Of a stretch of 8,484 nt of DNA, positions 1 through 6,781 are shown in pieces. The DNA is from Rickettsiales bacterium. GTDB lineage: Bacteria > Pseudomonadota > Alphaproteobacteria > Rs-D84. Each line of letters opens with the position of its first letter. The stretch's first letter is position 1. The notes under the pieces are model-generated. The model did not search any database. It was not told the origin of the DNA and saw only the letters and a program-made list of their open reading frames with translations. Both the position numbers and the translations under genes were made by a program. The stretch lies in the NCBI GenBank assembly GCA_031273075.1, contig JAISSM010000017.1, positions 1-8,484 of the forward strand, in the 5' to 3' direction.

Positions 1-1094
1 GGGTGATGGACCCGACGAAGTATTCGCCGCTCCCGGTATACGTCAATAAAGTCGGCCGCATGTTCATAGGACCGGAGTTGCTGGACATAAAATTTTACCC
101 GATCATGGAGTTCCGCGAATCACAGTTGACCGAAGTCGTGATACCTGTGGGCGAAACGTTTCCGTGCGTGCAAAAACGCTTCGGCCTCTTCAGAAAAAAA
201 TATCCGTTCGACGTGGCGTTTTGCGCGTTCCACGGCGCGGACGGGGAAAGCGGCGGATTTCAGGGGCTGTTTCAGGCGGCCGGAATTCCGTATACCGGCG
301 CGGATATAAAATCCAGCGCGGTTTATATGGATAAGGTCTTGACCAAAATGATATGCCGCGACTTGGGGATTAAGGTGCTTCCCGACTTTACGATCGCGAA
401 ACCGAAGGACGGTTCGTTCGATGTAAAAAAATTGGCCGCCGAAATGCCGCTGCCCTACCCCGTCATGGCTAAACCGAGATCGCTCGGATCCAGCGTCGGA
501 GTCCGCCGCGTCAAGGATCAGTCGGAATTGGAAACCGCGTGCCTTGAAATATTCAAACTGGGGGACGACGTGCTGTGCGAACCGTTCGTCGAAAATCTTG
601 CCGAATACAATATAGCGGTCGTCAAAAACAAAGACGGAAAAATCATCACGTCCGCGATAGAGCGTCCGAACGCGTCCGGCGACGTCCTTTCGTTCGCGGA
701 CAAATACTTAAGCGCAAAGGGGGCCAAGAAAAAATGCCCGAAGAAGATGGGATTCTCCGTCATGCCGACTATGGAACTCTTGGCGGAACGCCGCGAATTT
801 TGCCCGACGCTTGCGCCGGATACGGAAAACTTTATCCGCGAAAGCGCCGTTAAATTGTTGACCGCGATGGGCGGAACGGGCGCGCCGCGCATAGACTTTC
901 TTTGCAACGAAAAGACGGGGGAAATATGGCTTGGCGAAGTCAACCCGATTCCGGGAAGCTTTGCGTTCCACCTCTGGGTGCTGTCGGAATACAAATTCCT
1001 TTACGGGGATTTGGTGGACATTATAATCTGCAACGCCAACGCGCAAAATCAAAACATAGACCTGAAACAGTCCGCGTCGGTCGTGTTCAAATAA
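1..1094 (+). CDS. ddl: D-alanine--D-alanine ligase, N-terminus cut by window edge
   Basis: ATP-grasp ligase that joins two D-alanines in the cytoplasm for the peptidoglycan stem peptide. Counting from the GTG at base 3, visible signatures are HGADGESG (77-84) with QG and GIPYTG after it, the ATP-binding K157 and SSVG (163-166), the omega-loop Lys-Tyr pair (234-235) expected of D-Ala-D-Ala rather than D-Ala-D-Lac enzymes, RIDF (296-299), and the metal-site EVNPIPGS (312-319). The reading frame is open at the left edge, and the first visible residues (MDPTKY..PVYV) match a point roughly 30 residues into other Ddl proteins, so the glycine-rich N-terminus and its catalytic Glu lie outside. GTG 3 and ATG 6 are therefore probably internal codons. 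The C-terminal wording PIPGSFAFHLW resembles clostridial-type Ddl more than the usual proteobacterial TxPGMTxxS. The next gene starts 12 bases after the stop, indicating an operon. Confidence 0.87.
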   Translation, partial: VMDPTKYSPLPVYVNKVGRMFIGPELLDIKFYPIMEFRESQLTEVVIPVGETFPCVQKRFGLFRKKYPFDVAFCAFHGADGESGGFQGLFQAAGIPYTGADIKSSAVYMDKVLTKMICRDLGIKVLPDFTIAKPKDGSFDVKKLAAEMPLPYPVMAKPRSLGSSVGVRRVKDQSELETACLEIFKLGDDVLCEPFVENLAEYNIAVVKNKDGKIITSAIERPNASGDVLSFADKYLSAKGAKKKCPKKMGFSVMPTMELLAERREFCPTLAPDTENFIRESAVKLLTAMGGTGAPRIDFLCNEKTGEIWLGEVNPIPGSFAFHLWVLSEYKFLYGDLVDIIICNANAQNQNIDLKQSASVVFK

Positions 1095-1106
1095 AAGGCC
1101 GAAATA

Positions 1107-2669
1107 ATGTTTTACGTTTTGCTTCCGCTTTTGATTGCGTTCGGATACAGGCGCCTCTTGTTCATAATGAAATTTATGCAGCAGGACGACTATTATAATT
1201 ATCGCCTGTTTCGTTTTGCGTATCGCGGGCGCAATCTGATAGACACGCGCGTTTCGATTCCGATGCTGATTGCCGCGGTTGCGGCGCCGTTTTTGGGCGA
1301 ATGGGCTTTGCTGCTGCCGATCGCGGCGCTGGCCGTTCAAATTTTCCGCGAACAGAATCCGACCAAGACCGGAATAAAGCCGCTGAATATGACCGCCCGC
1401 GTAAAGCGAATTTTTTGGACGGCGTTTGTCTTGTGGTGCGGCGCCGTGCTGCTGGTTCCCGTTTTTCATTTCCCGACTTTGGTTTTATTCGCGGCGCTGG
1501 TTTTGTTGGCGCCGATATTTGTGATGCTGGGGAATACGGTCATGATGCCGGTCGAAAAAATCATAAGGCAAAGATATATCAATGAAGCGAAGGCGATACT
1601 TGATAAGTACAAGCCGGTCACGATCGGAATCACCGGATCGTTCGGCAAAACGTCGCTTAAAAATATATTGGCGCACATATTGGGAAGTTACGGCGCGGCG
1701 TTCGCGACGAAACGAAGCATCAACACATTGATGGGCATAGTCCGCGTGATAAGGGAGGAAATGCCTCTGGCCGCGCCCAAATATTTCGTTGCGGAAATGG
1801 GGATAGGCGACACCGGGCAAATGCCGGCCTTGGTAAAGTTCATTAATCCGCGGCATGGAATTATTACGGCCATAGGCGCGGCGCACTTGTCGAATTTCAA
1901 AACTTTGGATAAAGTGGCACGGGAGAAATTCCGCCTTGCGGATATGGTCCGGAAAAACGGCGGAAGAATGATAATCAACGCGATGAACGTCGACGCGAAA
2001 TATATAACTCGTCATTGCGGGGAGCGCGAAGCGCGACGAAGCAATCCAAACCTTATAATCTTCACCGGCGAAGAAATCGAAAACACGAAACAAACGATCG
2101 ACGGAATTTCTTTTACATTAAAATACGAAGACAAGGAATACGAAATCGCGGCCCCGATTTACGGATTGCATCAGGCCGAGAACTTGGCGCTGGCGTTCAT
2201 TATGGCGCGCGCGATGGACATCCCGGCGGACAATATAATATTGGCGTTGAAAACTTTGAAACAAACGGAACACAGACTTGAATTAAAACGCGAAAACGGA
2301 ATGATCATACTAGACGACGCGTTCAATTCGAATGTAAAGGGCTTTGTGTCGGCGGTGGAAACGGGCAACGCGATCAAGGGGGAAAACCGGCTTATTATCA
2401 TCACGCCCGGAATGGTGGACCAAGGGTCGTTGCACGCGGAGAACCATAAAATTGCGGGCGCGGCGGCGAATAAATTCTGCGATGTGGTGATTGCCGTGAA
2501 TTCGGCGCGCATGGAAGATTTCACAAACGAAATATCGAAGGAAAAATTGATACTTGCGGAAAATCTGACAGAGGCGCGCGAATGGCTTTCGAAAAACGGC
2601 AGTGCGGGCGACATAGTCCTCTACGAAAACGACCTCCCCGACCTGTACATCGAAAAAATCAAGATATAA
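1107..2669 (+). CDS. murF: MurF-type Mur ligase with membrane-spanning N-terminus
   Basis: Predicted UDP-MurNAc-tripeptide:D-Ala-D-Ala ligase, the ATP-dependent step that follows Ddl. The Mur ligase core starts near residue 165: P-loop GITGSFGKTS (174-183), AEMGIGDTGQM (229-239), GAAHLSNF..REKF (257-275, matching the family's G-x-x-H-L and E-K motifs), GLHQAENLALAF (353-364), LDDAFNSN (402-409, family DDAYNANP) and TPGMVDQG (433-440). The N-terminal ~145 residues are not the usual UDP-binding MurF domain. They hold hydrophobic segments at about 1-20, 51-80, 103-120 and 122-142, so the enzyme is probably anchored to the inner membrane with its catalytic part in the cytoplasm. The start is supported by AAAAGG eight bases upstream (1093-1098). 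Residues 302-314 are encoded by a palindromic repeat that keeps the frame. Substrate specificity is inferred from the ddl neighbour; a related Mur ligase using another acceptor cannot be excluded. Confidence 0.83.
   Translation: MFYVLLPLLIAFGYRRLLFIMKFMQQDDYYNYRLFRFAYRGRNLIDTRVSIPMLIAAVAAPFLGEWALLLPIAALAVQIFREQNPTKTGIKPLNMTARVKRIFWTAFVLWCGAVLLVPVFHFPTLVLFAALVLLAPIFVMLGNTVMMPVEKIIRQRYINEAKAILDKYKPVTIGITGSFGKTSLKNILAHILGSYGAAFATKRSINTLMGIVRVIREEMPLAAPKYFVAEMGIGDTGQMPALVKFINPRHGIITAIGAAHLSNFKTLDKVAREKFRLADMVRKNGGRMIINAMNVDAKYITRHCGEREARRSNPNLIIFTGEEIENTKQTIDGISFTLKYEDKEYEIAAPIYGLHQAENLALAFIMARAMDIPADNIILALKTLKQTEHRLELKRENGMIILDDAFNSNVKGFVSAVETGNAIKGENRLIIITPGMVDQGSLHAENHKIAGAAANKFCDVVIAVNSARMEDFTNEISKEKLILAENLTEAREWLSKNGSAGDIVLYENDLPDLYIEKIKI
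2010..2048 (+). repeat. Palindromic dispersed element inserted in frame in murF
   Basis: A 39-base block (13 codons) starting CGTCATTGCGG and ending GAAGCAATCCA. The arms ATTGC/GCAAT pair, with an inner GCGC-GAA-GCGC hairpin. The wording matches the well-known CGTCATTGCGAG...GAAGCAATCC palindromic repeat seen between genes in many bacteria. It is translated as RHCGEREARRSNP, a charged stretch unlike its surroundings, between the Mur ligase strand ending DAKYIT and the following NLIIFTG. The element is a multiple of three and lacks a stop codon in this frame. Its identity is recalled from pattern, not from a search. Confidence 0.72.
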
Positions 2670-2717
2670 TAAGTCAAAAAGTCATAAGTGTTTGAATTTA
2701 TTGAATTTTTCGATGTA
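2646..2717. repeat. Inverted duplication of the murF 3' end
   Basis: The arms 2646-2662 (TACATCGAAAAAATCAA, inside murF codons for YIEKIK) and 2701-2717 are reverse complements over 17 bases with one mismatch, separated by 38 bases. The left arm spans the last murF codons, so the mRNA could fold the stop codon into a loop. The right arm read on the minus strand gives YIEKFN, resembling the murF C-terminus YIEKIKI. It could serve as a 3' end stabiliser or a weak terminator, but no run of T follows the right arm. Confidence 0.6.
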
Positions 2718-2735
2718 AATAGGAGTCAAAAAGGA

Positions 2736-2808
2736 GTATAAAGTAGTATAAATGATGTATAAAGTATACATAAAAGATGTATAAAAGTGTATAAAATACA
2801 CATAAAAT
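2736..2808. repeat. AT-rich tract of spaced GTATAAA repeats
   Basis: GTATAAA occurs at 2736, 2746, 2757, 2779 and 2789, with a variant (GTATACATAAA) at 2764. Steps of 10, 11, 7, 15 and 10 bases put most copies near one helical turn apart. Just upstream, 2670-2690 is a related degenerate repeat built on AAGTCA. The tract is far richer in A and T than the adjoining genes, has no credible reading frame, and lies in the gap between two convergent genes. Confidence 0.5.
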
Positions 2809-2825
2809 AATGAAGAATTAAGAAT
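2809..2825 (+). repeat. Short copy of the GAAGAATGAAG-type dispersed repeat
   Basis: AATGAAGAATTAAGAAT here is identical over 17 bases to the reverse complement of 7336-7352 in the spacer near the other end of the window. This simple-looking sequence is therefore a dispersed element, not chance low complexity. Confidence 0.5.
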
Positions 2826-2862
2826 AAAACATGAAATTATTGACAAGCCGTCAAACAAGAGA

Positions 2863-2968
2863 GGTCGCGTCAAAAACCGACAGTATTGGTTGGAAACCGC
2901 CCCGTAGTGTATTGAGGCATACATGAGGGGCGGTTTCCGGCCGATAATGGCGGGAATTTCACGCGACC
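2863..2968. repeat. 106-base imperfect palindrome in the convergent gap
   Basis: The ends are perfect 8-base inverted repeats (GGTCGCGT 2863-2870, ACGCGACC 2961-2968). Inside are short paired stretches (2877-2879 with 2951-2953; 2884-2891 with 2939-2946, including three G-T pairs), then a perfect 12-base stem GGAAACCGCCCC (2892-2903) with 2927-2938, and an apical TGTAT/ATACA hairpin (2908-2912 with 2919-2923). The outer end directly abuts the stop codon of the penicillin-binding protein gene (2969-2971). The G-T pairs are tolerated only in plus-strand RNA, where they become G-U. No U-tract follows on either strand, so it is not a typical intrinsic terminator. It may be a small palindromic mobile repeat or a structured 3' end separating the convergent genes. 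Confidence 0.65.
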
Positions 2969-4774
2969 CTATTGTCCCTGAACTATTGACTTGAAAATTT
3001 CAGCCGGAATTGTTCCGCCGGTGATGTCGTTCATAGGCGTGAAATCGTCGTTTCCGACCCAAACGCCGATGGTCATGTCGGGCACCCGCCCTATAAACCA
3101 CGCGTCGCGATAGCTCGACGATGTGCCCGTCTTGCCGCCCAAGGTTTTTCCGGGAACGAGGGCGCGGCGCCCCGTTCCGACTTGAACGACGCCTTCAAGC
3201 AATTGGGTCATATACTTAACCGTTTCGGGTTTAAGAAGCCGTATGGGATCGCCCGGCGCCCGTTCGTACAGCACGCGTCCGTCGGGCGCGGTTATCTTCG
3301 TTATGGAGAACGGGCGGACGGAATACCCGCCGCCCCAAATGGTGGCGTACATGGTGGTAAGGTCGACCAGCGTCATTTCGCTGGCGCCCAAAACGGTGGA
3401 ATAGTCGCGCCTAAGCTTTGATCCTACGCCAAGGCGCGAGGCCATGGAAAGCACGCTGTCCAACCCGAATTGCGCCGTAAGCTTAAGCGGCACGGAGTTG
3501 ACCGACTTTGCGAACGCGTCGCCGAGGGTCATGTCGCCGTAATACTTTTCGTTATAGTTTCGCGGATTGTAATCGCCGACCGCGAACGCGGAATCCTCGA
3601 CCATGACGTCCGGCGTCATCCCGTTTTCAAGCGCCACAAGGTACGGCGCCGGCTTGAACGCGGATCCCGGCTGGCGCATGGCAAGCGCGCGGTTGAACTG
3701 CGATTGCTCGTAATTCGTCCCGCCGACCATGGCGACGATTTCGCCCGACTTGCTTATCGCAACGACGGCGCCCTGATAATTACCGGAAAACTTGCGAAGA
3801 CTGGCGGCGGCCGAAGATTGAAGCGGCGCGTCAATGGTCGTCCACACGAAAAGATCGCTGTCGATCTTGTCGCCAAGGCGCGAATTGACCTCGTCCATCA
3901 CAAAATCGGCCCAGTACCGAACGTCGCCTGAAGACCCGCGCGACACCGGGGCGGGCGCGCGAAGTCTCGGGACGGCCGCATCGTGCTCTTTAAGGGTGAT
4001 CGCGCCTTGCTTGAACATCTCTTTAAGAATGATCTTCGCGCGCGCGATGTTTTTTTCGGGATGACGGACGGGACTGTACGCGGTCGGCGCTTTAAGCATG
4101 GCGGCGATCTGGGCGGCTTCCGCAAGATTGAGTTCGACGGCGGGCTTGTTGAAAATATCGCGCGCGGCGGCGTCGATCCCGCGCATACCGCGCGACAGGG
4201 AAACGCGGTTCATGTAAAGGTCCAGGATCTGGGTCTTGGAAAACCTGTTTTCAAGCCAAACGCTCATCATAAGTTCCTGGGTCTTCCTGAGCAGACTTCG
4301 GCGATGCGTAAGGAAAATATTCTTCGCCGTCTGCTGGGTTATGGTGCTTCCGCCCTGTGCGAAGCGCCCGGCCTGAATGTTGGAAAGAACCGACCGCCCG
4401 ATGCCGCGCGCGTCGACGGCGCCGTGATGGAAAAAGCGCTTGTCCTCGATCGCCAGGATCGCCTGCCAAACGTGCTTTGGCAAAGTCCTGACGGACACGG
4501 GATCGCCCATTATCTGGTTGCGGCTTTGGATTTCGAACCCGTCGCGGTCGATGAACGTCACGGCGGGCGGCCGGCTCTCGGACAAAAGGGAATCGAGCGA
4601 CGGCAAAGTCAGAAACGCGAATGCCGTCCAAAGCGCGATGAACACGACCGAAACCAGAATTATATTGAATACGAATTTGCCGAACGACCGCCGCGGCCTA
4701 AGGTTAAGCGCGCGCAATGTGCTTCGGTCGGCGCCGCGCCGGACAAGTTCCCGCCTTAAATTCCCGTCGGTCAT
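2969..4774 (-). CDS. Class A penicillin-binding protein (PBP1A type), bifunctional
   Basis: Inner-membrane enzyme with its catalytic domains in the periplasm; it polymerises lipid II and cross-links the strands. Numbered from the ATG at 4774, it has a basic cytoplasmic head (1-30), one membrane anchor (about 32-55), a GT51 glycosyltransferase with the catalytic-Glu motif EDKRFFHHG (110-118) and GGSTITQQ (141-148) followed by the KTQE..LE..SK..IL block, then a transpeptidase with SAFK (371-374, nucleophile Ser), SVN (424-426) and KTGT (548-551). All three transpeptidase motifs are intact. At about 601 residues it is shorter than large enterobacterial PBP1a and lacks an obvious OB-type insert or C-terminal tail. 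A GTG two codons upstream (4780) is an alternative start. Neither start has a Shine-Dalgarno sequence, and the likely -10 box sits so close that the message may be leaderless at ATG 4774. It is divergent from ackA and convergent with murF. Confidence 0.92.
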   Translation of the reverse strand: MTDGNLRRELVRRGADRSTLRALNLRPRRSFGKFVFNIILVSVVFIALWTAFAFLTLPSLDSLLSESRPPAVTFIDRDGFEIQSRNQIMGDPVSVRTLPKHVWQAILAIEDKRFFHHGAVDARGIGRSVLSNIQAGRFAQGGSTITQQTAKNIFLTHRRSLLRKTQELMMSVWLENRFSKTQILDLYMNRVSLSRGMRGIDAAARDIFNKPAVELNLAEAAQIAAMLKAPTAYSPVRHPEKNIARAKIILKEMFKQGAITLKEHDAAVPRLRAPAPVSRGSSGDVRYWADFVMDEVNSRLGDKIDSDLFVWTTIDAPLQSSAAASLRKFSGNYQGAVVAISKSGEIVAMVGGTNYEQSQFNRALAMRQPGSAFKPAPYLVALENGMTPDVMVEDSAFAVGDYNPRNYNEKYYGDMTLGDAFAKSVNSVPLKLTAQFGLDSVLSMASRLGVGSKLRRDYSTVLGASEMTLVDLTTMYATIWGGGYSVRPFSITKITAPDGRVLYERAPGDPIRLLKPETVKYMTQLLEGVVQVGTGRRALVPGKTLGGKTGTSSSYRDAWFIGRVPDMTIGVWVGNDDFTPMNDITGGTIPAEIFKSIVQGQ

Positions 4775-4781
4775 TTTCACG

Positions 4782-4809
4782 ATAATAATTCTACACTATT
4801 CTGTTGCAA
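4782..4809 (-). promoter_or_regulatory. Possible promoter of the penicillin-binding protein gene
   Basis: On the minus strand TTGCAA (4809-4804), a 16-base spacer and TATTAT (4787-4782) resemble a sigma-70 promoter. A start 6-8 bases past the -10 box would fall at about 4776-4774, on the ATG itself. It shares its -35 box with the promoter facing the other way. This is read by eye only. Confidence 0.38.
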
Positions 4810-4831
4810 AAGGAAAACTTTTTGTTATACT
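4804..4831 (+). promoter_or_regulatory. Sigma-70-like promoter of ackA
   Basis: TTGCAA (4804-4809), a 16-base spacer and TATACT (4826-4831), the latter preceded by TG at 4823-4824 to give an extended -10 element. Transcription would begin near 4838, leaving a leader of about 20 bases that carries the ribosome binding site AAAGAGG (4846-4852). Confidence 0.65.
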
Positions 4832-4858
4832 GCGGCATTAAAAATAAAGAGGTATATG

Positions 4859-6097
4859 ATGTATATAATGGCTTTGAACTGTGGCAGTTCCTCACTCAAA
4901 TATCAAATCTACGACGTTGAGACGAAAAAAATCGTCATAGGCGGAACGGCGGAAAAAATCGGTCTTCCGGATTCGTTCATAACGCAGAAATACCCGGACG
5001 GGAAAAAGGAAAGGAAGGATTGCGAAATGAAGGATCACGGAGAGGCGCTTAACGTCGCGATGTTCATGATGCGCGCGGCGTCCATAGACACGAACCACAT
5101 AGGCGCGGTCGGACACCGGGTGCTTCACGGCGGGGAAAAGTATACGTGCAGCATAGAGATCGCGGACGACGTCATAAAAACCATCGACGAATTGTCGGTC
5201 CTGGGACCGCTGCACAACCCGGCGAACCTTATGGGCATAGTCGCGGCGAAGCAAATGCTTCCGAACGCGAAACAGGTCGCGACGTTCGATACCGCGTTCC
5301 ATCAAACCATGCCGGATTACGTCTATCGCTATGCTACGCCGTCCGCGTGGTATACAGAGTTGGGCGTCCGGAAATACGGATTCCACGGATCGTCGCACTT
5401 GTATGTGTCGAAACGCGCGGCGCGTCTTTTGGGGAAACCTGCGGGCGAATGCAACTTGGTGTCGCTGCATATAGGAAGCGGCGCGTCGGCCTGCGCGATC
5501 AAGGGCGGCCTTTCGGTCGATACCTCGATGGGCATGACGCCTTTGGCCGGAATGAACATGGGAACGAGAACGGGGGACATCGACCCGGGCGCGGTCTTGT
5601 ACGTCATGGACAGACTTGGGTTTTCGACCAAGGAAATGTCGACGTGGATGAACAAGTCGTCCGGGCACCTGGGGATAACGGAATGTTTCGAAGACCGAAG
5701 GGACCTTCAGGAAAACAAGGACAGGAACGACTTTTGCAGATTGGCGCTGGCGATGGAGGCCAACAACGCGAAGAAATACATCGGGGGCTATATGGCGGAG
5801 CTCGGGCATACGGACGCGATAGTGTTCACGGCCGGCGTTGGGGAAAGGGACAATCTTATGCGCGCGAAAATATGCGAGGGCCTTGAAGGACTGGGCATAA
5901 AACTGGATACGCAGGCGAACGACAAGGCGCTTCCGCAGTTGGGGGCGGGCGAATCGCTTATATCGGCGGCGGATTCCAAAGTCAAAGTGTTCATGATCCC
6001 GACGAACGAAGAGCTGGTCATCATAGAGGACACGGTGGCGATAATGAACGGAACATACAAACAGAACCATCTGGAAATGGAATACAGTTTTGCATAA
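4859..6097 (+). CDS. ackA: Acetate kinase
   Basis: Cytoplasmic enzyme interconverting acetate + ATP and acetyl phosphate + ADP, giving ATP by substrate-level phosphorylation when run with phosphotransacetylase. The full-length fold is present (412 residues; family about 400). Numbered from ATG 4859: N7 in ALNCGSSSLKYQ, the catalytic Arg in GHRVLHGG (R87), FDTAFH (D144), YGFHGSSH (H176), the phosphate loop HIGSGAS, GTRTGDIDPG (R237), FTAGVGERD and IPTNEE (E384). All residues known as catalytic in the family are kept. ATG 4856 and ATG 4868 are alternative starts; 4859 is preferred because AAAGAGG lies six bases upstream of it. The usual partner pta is not adjacent: upstream is the divergent penicillin-binding protein gene and downstream, after 40 bases, is recO. 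A long antisense reading frame over the gene is a composition artefact. Confidence 0.95.
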   Translation: MYIMALNCGSSSLKYQIYDVETKKIVIGGTAEKIGLPDSFITQKYPDGKKERKDCEMKDHGEALNVAMFMMRAASIDTNHIGAVGHRVLHGGEKYTCSIEIADDVIKTIDELSVLGPLHNPANLMGIVAAKQMLPNAKQVATFDTAFHQTMPDYVYRYATPSAWYTELGVRKYGFHGSSHLYVSKRAARLLGKPAGECNLVSLHIGSGASACAIKGGLSVDTSMGMTPLAGMNMGTRTGDIDPGAVLYVMDRLGFSTKEMSTWMNKSSGHLGITECFEDRRDLQENKDRNDFCRLALAMEANNAKKYIGGYMAELGHTDAIVFTAGVGERDNLMRAKICEGLEGLGIKLDTQANDKALPQLGAGESLISAADSKVKVFMIPTNEELVIIEDTVAIMNGTYKQNHLEMEYSFA

Positions 6098-6137
6098 ATC
6101 CCTTGGATAGGCGCGCCGGATCTGCAAGAATTCCCGT

Positions 6138-6752
6138 ATGAAGCTTGAAGGCGAAGGCATGATCATAGAGCTGCGCCCGTTCGGACCGCGCGACTTGATC
6201 GGCCGGATTTTCATGCGCGATCTGGGGGTGCTTTGCGGGATATTCAAGGCGGGCCAGGTCGCGAAAACAAAGCCGCTTGTCGGTCAGTTCGGACATGCGT
6301 CGTGGAGCGCGCGCCTGGATTCCATGCTGGGATCGTTCCATTTTGAAAACGAGAAAAACCTTGTCGCGCGCATTTTCGGAAGAAAAGACGAATTGAAATA
6401 CGTGACGGCGTGCTTTGATCTGCTTTCGAAATTCCTGCCGGAAAGGGAAAGATACGGCCGCCTGTTCAAGGAAACCATGCGCCTTATTTCGAATCCGACG
6501 GGCGAAGAATATCTTGATTGGGAATTGTGCCTGCTGTCGGAATTGGGATACGGCCTCGCGTTGGACATATGCGGAAATTGCGGCGCGAAAGAAACCCTTG
6601 GGTATATATCGCCGAAAACCGGCCGCGCGATATGCGAAAAGTGCGGACGGGATTTCAAGGACAAATTGTTCGAACTTCCGCCCGATTTGAACGCGACGAA
6701 ATACTTTCTGGAGCAAATCTCCGACCTTCCCCCAAGCCGCAAAATAATTTAA
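6138..6752 (+). CDS. recO: DNA repair protein RecO
   Basis: RecO loads RecA on SSB-coated single-stranded DNA in the RecFOR pathway of gap repair and anneals complementary strands. Visible features are the N-terminal OB-fold region (about 1-75, opening GEGMIIELRPFGPRD and continuing WSARLDSMLGSF), the helical middle with YLDWELCLLSELGYGL (125-140), and a C-terminal part with CGNC (145-148), GYISPKTGRA (155-164) and CEKC (166-169). The four cysteines could bind zinc as in Deinococcus RecO. Wording in the middle and after the first CxxC is of the alphaproteobacterial RecO type, although many of those have lost cysteines. At 204 residues it is a little shorter than the usual ~240. The start ATG has only a weak AAGAA upstream but agrees with the family N-terminus. 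It probably reads through from ackA, 40 bases upstream. Confidence 0.85.
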   Translation: MKLEGEGMIIELRPFGPRDLIGRIFMRDLGVLCGIFKAGQVAKTKPLVGQFGHASWSARLDSMLGSFHFENEKNLVARIFGRKDELKYVTACFDLLSKFLPERERYGRLFKETMRLISNPTGEEYLDWELCLLSELGYGLALDICGNCGAKETLGYISPKTGRAICEKCGRDFKDKLFELPPDLNATKYFLEQISDLPPSRKII

Positions 6753-6781
6753 TTGCATTCTCCCTTTATTATTGCAATAAT
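6753..6781 (+). promoter_or_regulatory. Possible promoter and palindrome ahead of the cold-shock gene
   Basis: TTGCAT (6753-6758) starts one base after the recO stop codon. After a 17-base spacer comes AATAAT (6776-6781), a usable though imperfect -10 box. The perfect 14-base palindrome ATTATTGCAATAAT (6768-6781) covers the -10 box and could be an operator. A start near 6788 would leave a leader of about 50 bases, in which GGCGCA (6790-6795) can pair with TGCGTC (6805-6810). Confidence 0.4.

Noticed and set aside
708..1469. A 253-codon minus-strand frame over the ddl-murF junction.
   Set aside because: It runs antisense through two genes with intact catalytic motifs and its translation is Arg/Gln-rich without recognisable features.
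2840..2862. TTGACA at 2840-2845, a perfect -35 hexamer.
   Set aside because: No -10-like sequence lies 16-18 bases downstream (GGTCGC there), and no gene on that strand follows. It is better explained as part of the small inverted repeat TTGAC/GTCAA.
2682..2924. An 80-codon minus-strand frame in the convergent gap, with hydrophobic and Tyr/Phe-rich translation.
   Set aside because: It is made of the AT-rich repeat tract, half of the long palindrome and the inverted murF tail. Its hydrophobic look follows from TAT/TTT codons, and no ribosome binding site was seen.
3983..4759. A 258-codon plus-strand frame across the penicillin-binding protein gene.
   Set aside because: It is antisense to the glycosyltransferase part, has an Arg/Gly-rich translation, and shows no family resemblance or ribosome binding site.
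4892..6247. A 451-codon open frame on the minus strand across ackA.
   Set aside because: It is antisense to an unmistakable acetate kinase, has an Arg/His-rich low-complexity translation with no recognisable motif, and results from the GC-rich third positions of ackA.
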